Shown: positions 44,642 through 64,000 of the stretch, one piece after another
Numbering within the stretch: position 1 is the first letter of the stretch
How the letters are laid out: each line of letters starts with the position of its first letter
Source of the DNA: Panonychus citri
Lineage: Eukaryota > Arthropoda > Arachnida > Trombidiformes > Tetranychidae
Direction: 5' to 3'
Assembly (NCBI RefSeq): GCF_014898815.1
Contig: NW_026515473.1
Location: forward strand, 830,063-894,062
Length of the DNA: 64,000 nucleotides
Position numbers and translations under genes: made by a program
Notes under the pieces: model-generated
Database searches by the model: none
Told to the model about the DNA's origin: nothing
Seen by the model: the letters and a program-made list of their open reading frames with translations, nothing else

Positions 44642-47600
44642 TTATTGAGCGAAACTCATTGAAAAAAAATCTAAATAATGTTCTAAATATTAATCAAATG
44701 CATGGAACATGAATTGAACTCCCTGAAACCACCACCATCATCATTAGACGAAACATTTTCTTCCTCATCTTTTTACCATGAATATTTTTTTCGTTCCTTA
44801 TTAACCTTACATCAGGAAATCATAAAGTTAACATATTCTAATAAGAATTGAGGTGAAAAAATATGATAAACTAATCAGTAGTTTTTTTTCCAACAGACTC
44901 AGACAAGGGAATGAACTTTCTCAGTCTAGAATTTCAAATGTTTATCGATAATCCTTGAACTCACCCTGAGACTGATTATTATTTACAACGTAATGAAATT
45001 ATTATGGAAAAGTTTCCTTTCCTTGAGACTAGTTGTATTATAAAATATTGAACACTTATTGAATCCGATTCTAAATTATTCACGGCAAATTATTCAATGA
45101 GATTTTAATTATCAAATGAATGTTCATTCTAAGCTCTCGTTAAGCATCATCATCATTTTCGGAATACGATCATCAAAATAATCTAAAAATAATTCGCAAC
45201 AAAACTTTTTCTCCTTCCTTTTGATAATTTTGCTTCCTTTCTAATGCCATTGTCATTGTTTTGTCAATGGTAAACAATGCTTAGAACTGAAGACAAAAAA
45301 GACTAAGCAAAATGTGATCCCAATTTTTTTCCTATCTTGCATTTGATTCCAAATAATAAATCATTTCTCATTCAGTAAAATTTATTCAGATTTACATATA
45401 CAAACGTATCCAATGGATTTATATTATTATTCATGTACTATTATGATTATCATTCCCTGTGAATTTTTTTGAAACAAAAATATAATTTTCATGATTGAGT
45501 TAATCAAGTCATGGTGGATGAAACAATCAAATATTTGCAATTCACTTTTGGCATTAATTTTTTTCCACTTCTTGTTCATTATCAAGTTTATAACATTCAC
45601 CATTCTCGAGTATCATATACTATTAGTTAGTAATCAAACTGAAGCATATTATTAATGAAACAATGACCTTTTCGGTCAATTTCATTTGTATTTTAATAAA
45701 AATCCACTCAAATTAAATGTTTCCAGGCTAATTGTTATATACAAAGGATGAAAATCGCTCTGATGTCATGATTTATCTTTCAATAGCCTTGTTTTCATTG
45801 AACTGGTCATCATCTCATGTTCACTATTTGGTATAATATTTAATGGTCATAATGATACATTTATGAGATAAGCTTAAATGGTCATCGTCAGCAAATAACA
45901 ATGTTGCAAACAGAATCACATCAGCCAAATGATAACATAAAAAACTCCATAGCAAATGTCAAAATAATCAACTACTTTTTTTATTTTCCTATTCCGATAA
46001 CAACTAATCAGTATCTTGATCTTCATCGCACTGACCATGATGAACAGTTGACATCAAAAAATAGCTTCTTTCATACTTGACTCAGTTCGAGTCTCTCTCT
46101 CTCTCATTCTCTCTCTAAATGTCCAAACAAAGATCATCTTTGCATCGTCACCGCTAATCTGTGTATCGTATCTGCATCATTATTATAATTACAGATTTTG
46201 CTTTTCTCATTTTCATAACATTGCAAACGTAAACAAGAATTAGAGAAAGCAAAGAAAAAATCAGCAATCAAATATCAACATCCGTATCTATTATTATAGT
46301 ACTCAGGGAGAAAATCACTCATCAACAACGGAGTGAAATAAACAGAAAAATAAACGAAGAAGGTAATATTATGATGATGTATCAGTATGACTAAGAAAAG
46401 AGGATAATAATGATGTAGAGTATGATGATGATGATGGACAAATGAAATGACCGGAAGCATATGATTTGACAATATGTTCAAATGAATAGACAATCATGTT
46501 TGATGGCTCATCTCACCCTGAATACAATCACAACCATCATCATCATCTTAACATTTGATTACTCTTGTTAAACATTTGATTACCTCTTTTCAAATTGCTA
46601 TTTTCCTCTTCATCTCCTCATCATCACCATCATATTACAAATATAATCAATTGAATTGGAATCAAATTCATGGTAATCTTCAATCCTTTTCCATTCTACT
46701 CAATGTTAAAGAAAAGTAAGATCTTGTTATTGTTTTTTTCACACTTTGGTACATTCATTTCAATCTAATACTTGAAATGAAATGAAATATAAACAATCAG
46801 ATATCATTGTTCATCTTTATCATGTTTATCATGCTGATTAAGTTAAAGTTTCTTTTTATAAGTTTCTTAGTCGTTTCTATTTCTTGATTATTACAATTTT
46901 CACAAAATCAATAGATTATGTAATCATTTATTTAGCCTGCAGAAAAAAAGTTCACAATTCTCAGCTCATTTATGTTTCACAATCCAATTTAATTCAATTG
47001 TTGTTGATTATAACTTATTCACACTTGAATGTTACTTGAATAACAAGTATTACTATTTAAACATATACATCAATATGATCAGAAAAATGAATTAAGGTTG
47101 ATTCACATTCAGATATTTGGCTGATAAATATGAGTAATGATCAATTTTCGGATGTTCTATGAAACAATTACTGTTTTCTGCTTCCGGAACTTCACCCAAA
47201 AATGAATTTGATTGGTTATTAATTCCCTTTTGATAAGAAGTAAAACTTTGTCACTGGAAGTTGAGTCGAGAATAGGAATTCGTTGCTCTATTGATTTTCG
47301 TTCGATGATAATCCTCTGATTACTTTGTGTCGTTTTTTGAACGATAAATACAAGTATAAGAATGAGAATGGACAACCCATCATTAATAGAAATTTATATG
47401 AAAACCAATTGAAAGCATAATAAGCATCATCGATGGTCAGTTACCGATATCCTCGGTTTACACTGGGCAAGAAAACTTTCAAGCTTGACCAAGATGCTGT
47501 AGATACATTATCATTATCGTCATCATCATTATATATCACGATGAGTGGCATGCAGAGGGAGAGAAAGATAAGCAAGATGAACATTAGGATTTGATGTGAA

Positions 47601-49984
47601 AAGATAAGGACAATTCTTTCAGAATCTGAGAATTTTTTTCTCTGTTCCAACAAACTTTTCTCTTCCTGTAAATAAAAAGTTCACACTTCGCTGAATCAAT
47701 AAAGGACAGAGCTAGAGAGAGAGACATTTATCAGTTAAGGATCTTCATCATGATGATCATGATCATCATGTTGGAGGTGAAAACAGAAAATATGGCCAAC
47801 ACAGCGAAGAGGAAAAATTTTTAAGCCACTTTATTAAGTTGATGTTCAGTAGTCAATGTGCTTTTCAGAACCTGAACAAGTTTGTGGTTAATTTAAATTC
47901 TAATCTGGTTTCTGGTTTACCTGATCCTCTTGGTGTGCTTTTTGCTCCCAACTGTACATCCTCATCTTTTCATCTCTTTTTTTTTTATTTTGCCTGTCTA
48001 ACTGCTGGAAATTTAAGTCATCTTTATTTCCTCCATCCTCTTCCTCTTGAGGTCAGACTTGACCATTTAACTCAAACAAGCTACTTGTCAAATATAAACC
48101 AAAGTATCACACATACACAAAATTCAAGAGTCCACTCATGATACTATTATCACACCGTGACTATTACTTTGATCTGTTCAATGTTATCATAAAAAATTTG
48201 AAATAACCAAAATCCCTTGAGACCGACACGAGAAAAAAAAACTTAGTATAAGCTTTGAAATTGGTTGATCATTGATGGCAAAAGTTTTATCGGTTTTAAC
48301 TTGAATCATTTAGATCAGCATTCAAATATGAAATTAATGCAAACTGAAAATTTAAAAGGTAAAGATAAGTGAGAACAAGAGAAAACTAACAATCTAATCT
48401 GAATATATATACATGATATTAAAATTCAGATGAAATCTCACAGAAAATCATAGGAACCATTTACCTTTTTTAACCGAAGTAAACTTTTTTGTTTTGTAAA
48501 CACTGAAACCTATTAATATCTTGGCTTATCTTCATGGTAAAATCATGATGAGAAACTAAATCAATCATTTAAGCAACCAGAATGCTAATGAGAATGTTTT
48601 TCTCTCTAATAAAGTGAACTTATATATATATCAACAAATTATTGAGCATTTTTCATGGAAACATTAACTTCTCAACAAATTCACCATTATGATCATAACC
48701 GTATCACACTTTGCTCCAGACTATAATTAGCTAATTTCCATTCAATGTGTGTTGAATTACAATACAAAACTTTGATTCTCTTCTGTGATATTTTATTATT
48801 TTCACTTTATTGTCAATGACTTACAATCAACCTGTAGTATTTATAACATGTACTATCATTATTATCACATGAAATCAGATGAAATCTTCAAGTTGATAAA
48901 GTTTATATGCAGAGAGAGAAACAAAATTATCCAAAGCATTTCATCATGATACTTGAGAGTAAACAAAATATATTGAGAAAACTGTCAAATCATTTTCATT
49001 GTCATGTATGAATAGTTCAATAGGATGTAGAGGAAAAGCTTATTCGATCAATTTGAACATCGATTAGACCGATGAAAAAAAAGATGAGAAAGTGAGAAAT
49101 CTCAACATGGTTAAAGTTCTGGAAAATCATGATAAAGAGTGTGAATTAGAAGTGAGCTGAAAGATTGCGGAAAAAAGTTCGAAAAAAAATCTCTCAAGTG
49201 AAATGGTTATTTTATTAACCAGGGATCGAAGAGAAAATGAAAAAGAATTTTAAATTTTCTATTTGACGATTTTTGTACAATCGTTTTCCTTGTATTATAT
49301 TGAAGAGTCTCATGAAGATAATCATTATTACTATTATTAAGGAATGAAGGATTCTCTGTGTTGAAGATGATAAAGATGATATCTTGCTGGGAGTTAAGGA
49401 TAAAAGAGTGAACAAAAAGTATAAAGAAATAGAGATGAAGAATCCATGATGGCAGAGATGGATAAGAGAGATGCGACAACAGAAATATCAGAAAATACAG
49501 ATAAATAATTTTAAAAGAAAATTTTAAGTTTCATTTCATGTTAAAATTGATCGTAAGAACTTCTGAATTTGATGAAATATCATAACAATAAATCAAAAGA
49601 TAATAGAGTAAATCAAAACAATTCATCTTCACATGAGACTATTTCTGTCTATGAACTTGAAATATTATTTCTTTTTGTTTCTTGTTCTAAATATGAAACT
49701 GATAAAATCATATTTTCCAATAGACATAAATGTATATCCAATAGGAGTATTCATAAGCATCAAAGATGATTTAATACTTGTGAAAATTGTCAACTTTTAC
49801 CATTTTGAGTTGGACATTAAGGAAGAAACCGAAGAAACTGAAGAGGAAATCGGTTTCCTCACATGGGTTATGAAGAAATAATTTCCTTTAAACACTGAAA
49901 AATTCAAGGGTAAATTAATCTCCATGCGTAAATTTTCATGCCTTTTATCATAAATTCTGTTTCAATTTGCCACAAAAAATTCTG
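44642..49984. other. Intron segment, no gene recognised
   Basis: AT-rich DNA with many ATCATC runs. Open frames near 46275, 47157, 47441, 47839-48141, 49207 and 49569-49881 are low complexity or unrecognisable. A 22-base perfect palindrome of ATG/ATC units sits at 47749-47770. Confidence 0.55.
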
Positions 49985-50093
49985 TACCGATTGAGGTCCA
50001 ATGCATACACTTTGGTCAAGCGGAAACTTTGGCCTGGGGCCGGTCTGAAGATGACTGTTTTCGTCCACAAAGCAGCTTTGAAGCTATCGGCTA
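49985..50093. other. GC-richer island of unknown nature
   Basis: About 110 bases (from ACCGATTGAGGTCCAATGCA to GAAGCTATCGGC) are much richer in G and C than several kilobases on either side and have no ATC-type simple sequence. TGGTCAAGCGG resembles a tRNA A-box, and GGTCTGAAG only weakly a B-box, so a SINE-like or RNA-gene fragment is possible. No long open frame. Function unknown. Confidence 0.3.
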
Positions 50094-56498
<6,405 letters not shown>

Positions 56499-56614
56499 GC
56501 CTCCGTCTTTAATAATTGAATCGGTGAAACTAGACGATGCTGGTGAATATCGTTGCCGTATCGATTTTCGTAAAAGCAGAACTCAATATCGAACTGTCCA
56601 ATTAGAGGTCATAA
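56499..56614 (+). CDS. Sidestep-like Ig receptor, exon 2: end of V-set domain
   Basis: Encodes residues 173-211: PPSLIIESVKLDDAGEYRC completes the V-set domain, with Cys192 as partner of Cys96 from exon 1. Then IDFRKSRTQYRTVQLEVI forms the final strands. The DDAGEYRCR-x-DF block is characteristic of Sidestep V-set domains. The exon is too short to stand out as an open frame. It ends before GTAAGT at 56615 in phase 1, and the acceptor is at 56498. Confidence 0.85.
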
Positions 56615-57000
56615 GTAAGTAACAACTATTTTGTTTTCTTTTTTAGCTTTTTTTGCTCTCTTTCTTTTCTTCTCTCTTTCTCTCTCGATGTCCAATTATT
56701 AGCATTTTCTTGTCTCTGTTCTTTCCTCATTCTTTGGACACCTCCTGTTCCTGTCTACACCCTAATCAGATTCTCCATCTCTATCACAATTCTCACCTTA
56801 ATCAACACTTCTAACTTTATTCCTGTTAGTTGTTCTCAGATATTGTCAATGAATGTTTACTTTTTCACCTCTGGGAATTGATAGAAAGCTTATCAAATGA
56901 AAAGAACGATAATAATAATAATACGATGATGATGATGACGATAGTCGATTCTCTGGTGCTTTTCTCCATCTTCTTCCAATATAACCCAAAGAATATTATG

Positions 57001-57063
<63 letters not shown>

Positions 57064-57708
57064 TTTCATCATTGTCATCTTCTTGGTTTTCATTCTTTCT
57101 GTAGTATCTCTTTCTTTCTTTTTGATTATTCTTGAACACTAAGGTTCTTTTCCTCATTTTATGGTAAATGCATCAAGCAAACAGAACTAAATATTATCAT
57201 AATAATACAAAAAGTGTAGCATTTAGAGGGTTAGTATTTATTTCGCTGTATAAATGAGCAAATAAGTGAATGAATGGAAAGAAACAATTGGATTTTCATG
57301 AAAGCTCATTTTCCGTTAAGATTGAATGAGAAGGAAAACTTTTTGTTCTGTAGTCTTTTTTTTCTCCATGAAAGTTCCGGTTCTCGAATTGTGTATTGTT
57401 ATTATCACTAAATTATTATTGGAATAAATTCAGAACAGTAAACTATTGAATTAATTCTTGTATAAATACTTTTTTCAGTATTTAAGAGTAGAAAGAAAAA
57501 TTTCATCAAATTGTTGGATTTTTTCCAGAATTGAATAAAAATATAATAAGATAATGAGAGAGAAAAAAAGAGAAGTTGATAAAAAGAAATCATTAGCAGC
57601 GAGTGTACTTAAATACTGAATCGAGAACCGATAATGTAGATTCGAGAAATTTTTCGAGAAATTTCAACATTCTTATTGATTTTCTTTTTCGTAACTCGTA
57701 AAATTCAG
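56615..57708 (+). other. Intron 2 of the Sidestep-like gene
   Basis: Phase 1 intron from GTAAGT to AAATTCAG. It contains the (CT)n run at 57003-57060 and otherwise nothing recognisable. Confidence 0.8.
57003..57060. repeat. (CT)n microsatellite in intron 2
   Basis: A pure CT run of 58 bases. It gives low-complexity open frames on both strands, which are not genes. Confidence 0.95.
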
Positions 57709-57819
57709 TTGGACCAAGAGATGTTGTCATCATGGATGAATTCGGACAGCGACTACGTGATCTAGTTGGACCTTTTAATGAAGGTGCTCATATGACCTTA
57801 ATCTGTGAAGCTGAAGGAG
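57709..57819 (+). CDS. Sidestep-like Ig receptor, exon 3: start of Ig domain 2
   Basis: Residues 212-248: GPRDVVIMDEFGQRLRDLVG, then PFNEGAHMTLICEAEG with Cys244. Phase 1 at both ends (acceptor TTCAG at 57708, donor GGTAAG with GT at 57820). Splitting Ig domains between strands C and D at a Gly-Gly is typical of this gene family, and the next exon continues the same sentence. Confidence 0.85.
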
Positions 57820-57985
57820 GTAAGGGAGCTCGTGAATTATTCATTTTATTAGATTATCTTTGATAAACCTGTCAAAATGAGAGGATATCAGAATTCTCAG
57901 AGTTGTTATCAAATATTGATTAACTCAAACGATTATTGATTCTCTTGTTTTGATGACAAAAAAATGAATCTTTCCCTTCTAACAG

Positions 57986-58189
57986 GTTCGCCTCATCCTC
58001 AACTTCGTTGGTATAAAGACGGTCATCTAATAGATGAGACTTGGAATATAACCATCCAAGGAATAATTCGTAATGAACTTGCAATAAATCATATTCAGCG
58101 AAGTGACTTGATGACAACGTTAACATGCATTGCAAATAATTCAAATTTAACTAAACCAGTATCAACCAGCATCACATTGGACTTAAATC
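57986..58189 (+). CDS. Sidestep-like Ig receptor, exon 4: rest of Ig domain 2
   Basis: Residues 249-316: SPHPQLRWYKDGHLID with Trp257, then NELAINHIQRSDLMTTLTC with Cys296 (partner of Cys244), then IANNSNLTKP and SITLDLN. The LTCIANNSNLT stretch is a Sidestep-family hallmark. It follows a 166-base intron (57820-57985) with acceptor CTAACAG, and ends at donor GTAAGT (58190) in phase 1. Confidence 0.88.
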
Positions 58190-59319
58190 GTAAGTTGAAT
58201 TTCAACATTAATCGTAAACCTGATATAAGATTAAGAGATTATCATCTAATCTCATCCAACGATTATGCTTTTCTTACTACTCGATAACTCGATAGCATTA
58301 GCTTATCATTATATTGATACATAGTAAAAAATAATTGATCTTTAAGTTAACGATCAATTATTTTATGGTAAACAGGCAAACAATTAATGATGATTAAATA
58401 TGTGTTAACATAACTCATGAACATGAGAAAGTATCATGGTAAAAATTTACGTTGGAGACCAATAATTGATAAAAGATTGATAATGATGATGATATTTATC
58501 CTCGAGGGATTAATGATGAAAAGACTCTGAATATGAGGATAACTGATGATGAATCGAGAAATTAATTCAATACAATATTGTATTAGCCTTGTTCTTTGTT
58601 AATCTTATCATTGGAAAGTTTTTCTTTTCGGAATAAAGAATACATTGTATATAATATGTAACGAAAAGGAAGACAATGAAAATGCAAATGAAACTATTAT
58701 GTTAGAACAATAGAATTGAAATTGATACTTTGAACAAGCTAACGATTCATTCGGCATTTGAGAAAATTTTTCCTAATTCGAACTCATCTTCATGTAGACT
58801 GATTAGTTTTTTATCGAGTTGGATTATCCATTTTTCTATCGTTATTCTGTATTCCATGAAATTACTTTTATCACATTTGATAGAGTCATGGATCAGGATT
58901 TTGTCACTAAAAGTTTCGTTTCTCTTTAAGAACATGATAAGATTAAGAAAAATAGTTCTTGGGATGAAGAAGAGGAAAAAAAATTGATTGAGTTACAACT
59001 TTAGAAAATTATTATCTAACTGCAACTAATGACTGATCAGAACTTTTTTTTTCTTCTCACCCTGAACTACATGGTGAAGATTATGCTTAGATTATGTGTT
59101 TAGATAAAAATGATCAGAGTAAATGATGAAAAAAAAAGCTTACGGAACTGAACAGTTTGTGTTTATTTTTTTTTCTGGTTGATATGATAAATGAGAAGAG
59201 ATTAAGATAATGTGCTCATTAAATGAATAACAACATGTTGATAATCGTTTACATTGAGTTAATTTAATGGGTTCGAATTTTTTTTTATTTCTCTTTTTTA
59301 TTTTTGTCTCTTTTTTTAG
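58190..59319 (+). other. Intron 4 of the Sidestep-like gene
   Basis: Phase 1 intron of about 1.1 kb ending in TTTTTTTAG. AT-rich. The open frame at 58730-58987 and its overlap on the other strand have no recognisable family. No repeats stand out. Confidence 0.8.
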
Positions 59320-59616
59320 TTCGACCAACAAAAGTTCATATTATGAGCCCGAAACATGCTCTCTCTACCGATAAAAGAGTTGAATTAACGTGTAAATCGG
59401 AAGGTTCCAGGCCTCCGGCGATTGTTACTTGGTGGAAAGGACCAAAGCGATTGCAACATGTTTCCGAAGATGTAACAAGTTCTGAGAATGTAACAGTTTC
59501 CATAGTTCATTTTACTCCAATAGCTGAAGATAATGGTAAAGTACTTTCATGTCGAGCCGATCATTCAATTCTCCCTGATAGTGCCATTGAAGATTCATGG
59601 ATACTTGATGTATACT
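59320..59616 (+). CDS. Sidestep-like Ig receptor, exon 5: Ig domain 3
   Basis: Residues 317-415, one whole domain: RPTKVHIMSPKHALSTDKRV, ELTCKSEGSRPPAIVTWWKG (Cys341, Trp354), then FTPIAEDNGKVLSCRA (Cys394) and EDSWILDVY. The GSRPPA-x-VTWWK block with K-x-LSCRA is the most diagnostic Sidestep signature in the window. Donor GTAAGT at 59617, phase 1. Confidence 0.92.
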
Positions 59617-61094
59617 GTAAGTAAATAAAACTCTGATATGAACAGGGTAAAGGTTTGGTTTATACACAGAATTTGTCACCTGAATCCAAGGTATAACACT
59701 TTTATTCAAACTTTAGTCATTATATCAAGAAGTTTACTGGCGAGAAAAAATAATTAAATGATGATGAAGATTTAAGATAAAAGTAGCAGATGAAGTGGAA
59801 AAGAAAATAAGAAATTGTCTTCTCTTTGGGTGTAAATTTCATGGGGATCATTAATTAGTTAGTTAAAGTCTTTCGAATTGTTGAGATAATTATGTTGATA
59901 GGAGATTCTTTGTTCTAGGATTGACTATGGATAGAAAAAAAAACGAGTGGAGAAAAAAAATAAACTAAAATAATCTTGGAATAAGTTTGAAAGAGAAAAA
60001 GAAGAAGAAGAAGAAGACGAAAAAAATGGGTGACAGAAAATGAAAATTCTGAACAGAAAAAAAAGAACAAAAAAGTTCTGTGAATTAAATTGAGATAAAA
60101 TTGGAAGGAAATTGTAAAGAAAAAAAAAGTGAGAGAAAAAATGAGACCGAAAATGATTAACATCCAAAAGTCTATGTGAGTGGTAATGGATAACAGAATG
60201 ATAATGATAATGATTCTGTTGATAATGGTGTTGATTAACCGTTGACGTTGATGATAGTAAATAACAGGAGTAAAAAATCAAGGTAACAATCAATTTAAGT
60301 CAAATATTTGATAGTATAAAGGTTAAGTCAGAAAAGAAACTTTTTTTCAAAGTGTTGATGAAATTTGCTAATTTTTTTGTTCATCATCAACTTTCATTCA
60401 CCAAGATGTTACCTGAAGCGTAAATCGATAGATTAATTAATTGCTTCTGAATACCTAATAGCTATCATTAAGTTGATATTTATCACGATTACCTTGATTA
60501 CTATCATTTTGATTTTCGTTTCATGTCAACCTTTTCCCATTATAATCTTTAAATCAAACGTAACCAAAATTAATGACAATTATTTTCATAATATAAACAA
60601 TGGGAAAGTTATTAAACTTTCTCAATGCACATGAATGAAAATTCAGTTGGATCATGAAACAATGTGATACTTTTTGGATGGATTATCACCTTTATCATCA
60701 TGTTTTAAACTGCTAATCAATTCTCATTGGATGATTTTCAATCTATTGGATTAATTGATTTGAAGTTGTGTTGAAAATGTTCTGATAATGATGATAATTA
60801 AGTCGCTATTATCTGTAGAGTAACTGTTTTAATTTCTGTTCCTTGTCAATCCATGTGATCAGAAACAATTAACTTGATTCTAGATCATTAACACTAAGTA
60901 AATAACGGATTAATTGTTTACCAATTGTGTGGTAATCATATGGATTTTTGTAATGTAAATCAAAGGATATTGATGGCATGAAGCTACTTTGGTGACAAAT
61001 TTTTCTGGTTCATCCATCATGTCGTGACGATATTCTGATTTTGTTTATCATGACTTTTTTTCTAATCAATTTCTCTTGATCTTTTTGATTACAG
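59617..61094 (+). other. Intron 5 of the Sidestep-like gene
   Basis: Phase 1 intron of about 1.5 kb between donor GTAAGT and acceptor GATTACAG. AT-rich with a poly-purine stretch near 59995-60020 (GAAGAAGAAG). No gene or repeat recognised. Confidence 0.8.
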
Positions 61095-61421
61095 TTGCTC
61101 CTAAATTATCATTATCTCTTGGATCTAATCTTTATCATGATCAAGTCAGGGAGTCGAGCGATGTCACATTTGAATGTCATGTAATCTCAAATCCGCCCAT
61201 TTCATATGTTTCATGGCAATTCAATGGACGTTCATTTTCAAATGCTAATCAAATTAATAATAATAATTCACCCAATGAAATCTCAAGTGATTTGATTATT
61301 TTTCGTAATCACTCATTGACCATACGAAATATAACTCATCATCGATCGGGTAAATATCGCTGTTCAGCTGAAAATGTTGAAGGTGATGGTTATAGTCATG
61401 AGATTAATCTCAGAATTTTAT
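61095..61421 (+). CDS. Sidestep-like Ig receptor, exon 6: Ig domain 4
   Basis: Residues 416-524: APKLSLSLGSNLYHDQVRES, VTFECHVISNPPISYVSWQFNG (Cys443, Trp456), an Asn-rich loop (464-477), then LTIRNITHHRSGKYRCSAEN (Cys505) and EGDGYSHEINLRIL. Domain 4 of Sidestep proteins begins with the same LxLGSxL pattern. Donor TGTAAG (GT at 61422), phase 1. Ig domain 5, the membrane segment and tail must be further downstream. Confidence 0.9.
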
Positions 61422-64000
61422 GTAAGTATATTTATCTACTGCTCTCTTTATTTTCTAATATCATTTATTCACGGAGAAAATTGAAAAAGAAAAATTCATC
61501 AGAACTGAATTTCTTTTCTCTCCCTTGAACCAAGATTAAATGTTTGAATGGAAAAGGTTAATAAACGATCAGTTTCATTTTTTTTTCAAAAGAATTTTTG
61601 AAATTTTCTATCCTGAAAATTACAATCTTTCCTTTGATTCTTTTTCCATCATCATGAAATTGATTGAGATATTACATTGAAAATATTTCTTGAGGGTAAA
61701 AGGAAACATTATTATGAATGAATGAATGAATGGATATTATCATTTTTATCGGTCATGTTGAAAGGTCATTCAGTGTAATGTTTGAATCTGAATATAATGA
61801 TAATAGTCATACAAATGATAATAATAATATAGTCAAATGTTGTTATTGAACGGAAATGTTGGGTTACTGATCATCTTCGTCTTGTTCATATTTTCATGAT
61901 TCATGTTGATGTTCAAATCGATGAATCGATAAATTTGATTGCCAAACGGAATCATGGTTTTCAAAGGCAATAGTTGATGATTGATTGTTTTTTCATCGCA
62001 TTGGATTCATTGTATTGTAATAATGAGTAAACAAAAGCAGATGCAGATGATAAAGAGAGAGAGAGAGAGAGATAGAGAAATGAAGGATCAAGATAATGAT
62101 GATGATGATCAGAGGAAGATAGATAGTGAAAGAAGAGGAGACAGGGAGCTGAGGATAGAGAGAAAAAAAAATCAGGATTCTGAGATTGATGCACAGAATG
62201 ATGTGGATAATGGTAATATTTTCCAACGTTGCTTCATCATTTTCATCATCAATAGTTGAGTTGTTGTTCATCTTTGCTCTATTGAATAATCAGAATAATC
62301 TACTAGAATAAATGTCTTTCGCACTTTATCCCGAATCATGATGTTGAGTTGCACAATCATCACGAGGAGCGAAAAAAATATTACAAATGAAAATGAACAA
62401 AGAATACAAATAATGAAAATTATAATTAGTCATCATAAGTTCTGTGAACAGGAAATTCATCTGAATAACTTTATAAACTGCCATGTTAACTCTAATATGA
62501 TGACTCTTTTGAGCGTAACATGATTAAAATGACGACAGATCGAGATGAAACTAGCAGAAAATGTAAACTTGAATCAATTTTTTCTCAAATTGTCTTCATA
62601 TTCATAAATTAATCTACTCATCAATGGTGTGTCTTTACATGAGCAATTTTACGAGTTAACCAATTAAACTTTTCTATTGTCGACCATTGATTGACCAATA
62701 TTTCATGTGAAACTTTTAATTGCTCGTTGTTGTGAAGTATTTAGCTCTTGGTTGATTCAATACAATTTCATCATTATAATGATGATGATGACACGAATAC
62801 AGTATAATGTATATTATGTTTGTTATCGAGAATATCGAAAATGTTGGTAAAGAAAAGTTATTTGAGATTTTTTTTCTCTGTTCACTCAAGGGAATCTATC
62901 GATTAAAATCATCTTTGAATCACCTTACCCACTGTGTATGTATCTGTGTGTGATTCACGAATTTCTGTATCATGAACTTTCTTATCCCATGAGATGTTGA
63001 GATGTTATTGTTGTTACTTGTTTTACCTTGAAAAGCCACACAAACAAAAACTTTGAGCCATTAACATGAAGCTAGAAAATATTTTCGCTTCAACATAATA
63101 TATCAACGAAGCCACAAATAATACTCTCAACAATTTAATATGAAACATTTTACCTTCTTATTTGTACTGATCGAGGGAAATGGTTAAACTTTCTATATAC
63201 AATATACATTATCCTTATTCTTATCATCATCATCATCTTGCCACATCATTTATTGCACCATAAACATTTTACTCATCCTTTTCATGAGAGGTAAAAGTTT
63301 CTAATACTTTTTGTTTTCACCTGATACTTATATTAATAATGAATTGCATGCTAATCTGGGTGAAAGCATTTCCCAGTAATGAATAATTGCTTCTTATCAG
63401 TTGGTATCATGATTTAAAATCTTTTAATATTGAAAGAAAAACAAAGAAAATGTTAAATAGTAATAGTAGCTTTTGGTTAATCAGTTCGATAAATTTTCTT
63501 CTAAAATGAATTTTACTCTGTTGATCTGATACATAATCAAAATATGCTAATTTAATGATAATTTTATCGAACAAAATATTTATTACTCACTTTTCCATCG
63601 TTATAGCTTCTTAGAATTCTGATTTCATAAGGAAATATGTCTTAGCATTTACTGAATTATCCCAGCCCGTGACCATTGATAAGTCTAGTAAAAATCTCAT
63701 CTCAGATTCTGGAATAAAGTAACAATTTTCCTTAATGAATAATAATGAAAATCTATTAAACGCTAACTAATTATTCCAATAACTTTTGGAATAATTGATT
63801 TCATGCAATTAACTTACATAAACCCAACAATTATCGTTTAACTGAGTAGATAAATTAGTGTTTAATTGTTTACACTTATGAACCATAAGTTTGTATTATA
63901 ATATATGCATATGATTTAAAGTTTGATTGGTCACGTAGAAAGTTAATTGCTACTCATCAAAAGGTGAATAGTTTCAGTGAAATGATCATTTATCTTGATG
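61422..64000 (+). other. Intron 6 of the Sidestep-like gene, runs off the window
   Basis: No exon for the expected fifth Ig domain was found; no acceptor is followed by a cysteine-bearing Ig strand in frame. The stretch has ATC/GAT simple sequence, a GA tract at 62057-62072 and compositional open frames (61981-62271, 62338-62523). Confidence 0.65.

Noticed and set aside
47749..47770. 22-base perfect palindrome
   Set aside because: Made of ATG/ATC units that are common everywhere in this window; probably chance.
47839..48141. 100-codon plus-strand open frame
   Set aside because: No recognisable family, no splice context, and surrounded by simple sequence.
56830..57135. 101-codon open frame across the CT run
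   Set aside because: Largely Ser-Leu repeats from a microsatellite inside intron 2; both strands are open for the same reason.
59262..59280. tRNA B-box-like GGGTTCGAATT
   Set aside because: No A-box or acceptor stem at the right distance; lies in intron 4 just before the acceptor tract.
61422..64000. Exon for Ig domain 5 of the receptor
   Set aside because: I looked for an acceptor followed by a cysteine-bearing Ig strand in phase 1 and found none, so it is probably beyond the window.

Overview
This window is AT-rich, intron-bearing animal DNA. Homology read by eye points to an arthropod, because the main gene is a Sidestep-family immunoglobulin receptor. A mite or other chelicerate is my guess, but nothing here proves it. 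No bacterial, tRNA, rRNA or CRISPR feature was seen.

Two host genes are present, transcribed divergently from about 1.1 kb of shared upstream DNA. On the minus strand (93-1220) is a single-exon IBA57/CAF17-like mitochondrial Fe-S maturation factor. It has lost the cysteine of the family signature. On the plus strand, from 2326 to beyond the right edge, is a Sidestep-like Ig cell-surface protein. Six exons can be placed (2326-2843, 56499-56614, 57709-57819, 57986-58189, 59320-59616, 61095-61421). They encode a signal region, a V-set domain and three further Ig domains in one continuous frame. The rest of the gene lies outside the window.

The first intron of the Ig gene is about 53.7 kb long, splits the V-set domain, and makes up most of the window. 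It is full of mobile elements. In order: (1) a 9.4 kb CMC/EnSpm(CACTA)-like DNA transposon (10628-20027) with short inverted termini, motif-rich ends, a frameshifted transposase on the plus strand, and two diverged minus-strand paralogues that look like BEN-domain proteins; (2) fold-back elements at 23.5 kb and 28.35 kb, the second carrying three TTAGG units; (3) a decayed patch at 30-34.6 kb with hairpins, tandem repeats, a retroviral-type protease remnant, and a broken mariner transposase beside a long inverted repeat; (4) an almost perfect 832 bp fold-back element with a TA duplication (35983-36814); (5) a young Ty1/copia element (38711-44636) with apparently identical 335 bp LTRs, a CCTTA target duplication, a copia-type primer site and an intact 1346-residue Gag-Pol. 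This copia copy contains a 1.1 kb internal tandem duplication bounded by a 20-nt repeat present in both LTR and gag. The rest of the intron is simple AT-rich sequence with several long GA/CT microsatellites.

The most interesting parts are the two-paralogue BEN-like module in the CACTA-like element, the copia LTR/gag/pol repeat and the duplication it appears to have caused, the signature-cysteine loss in IBA57, and the very large intron with long hairpins inside an Ig-domain gene.
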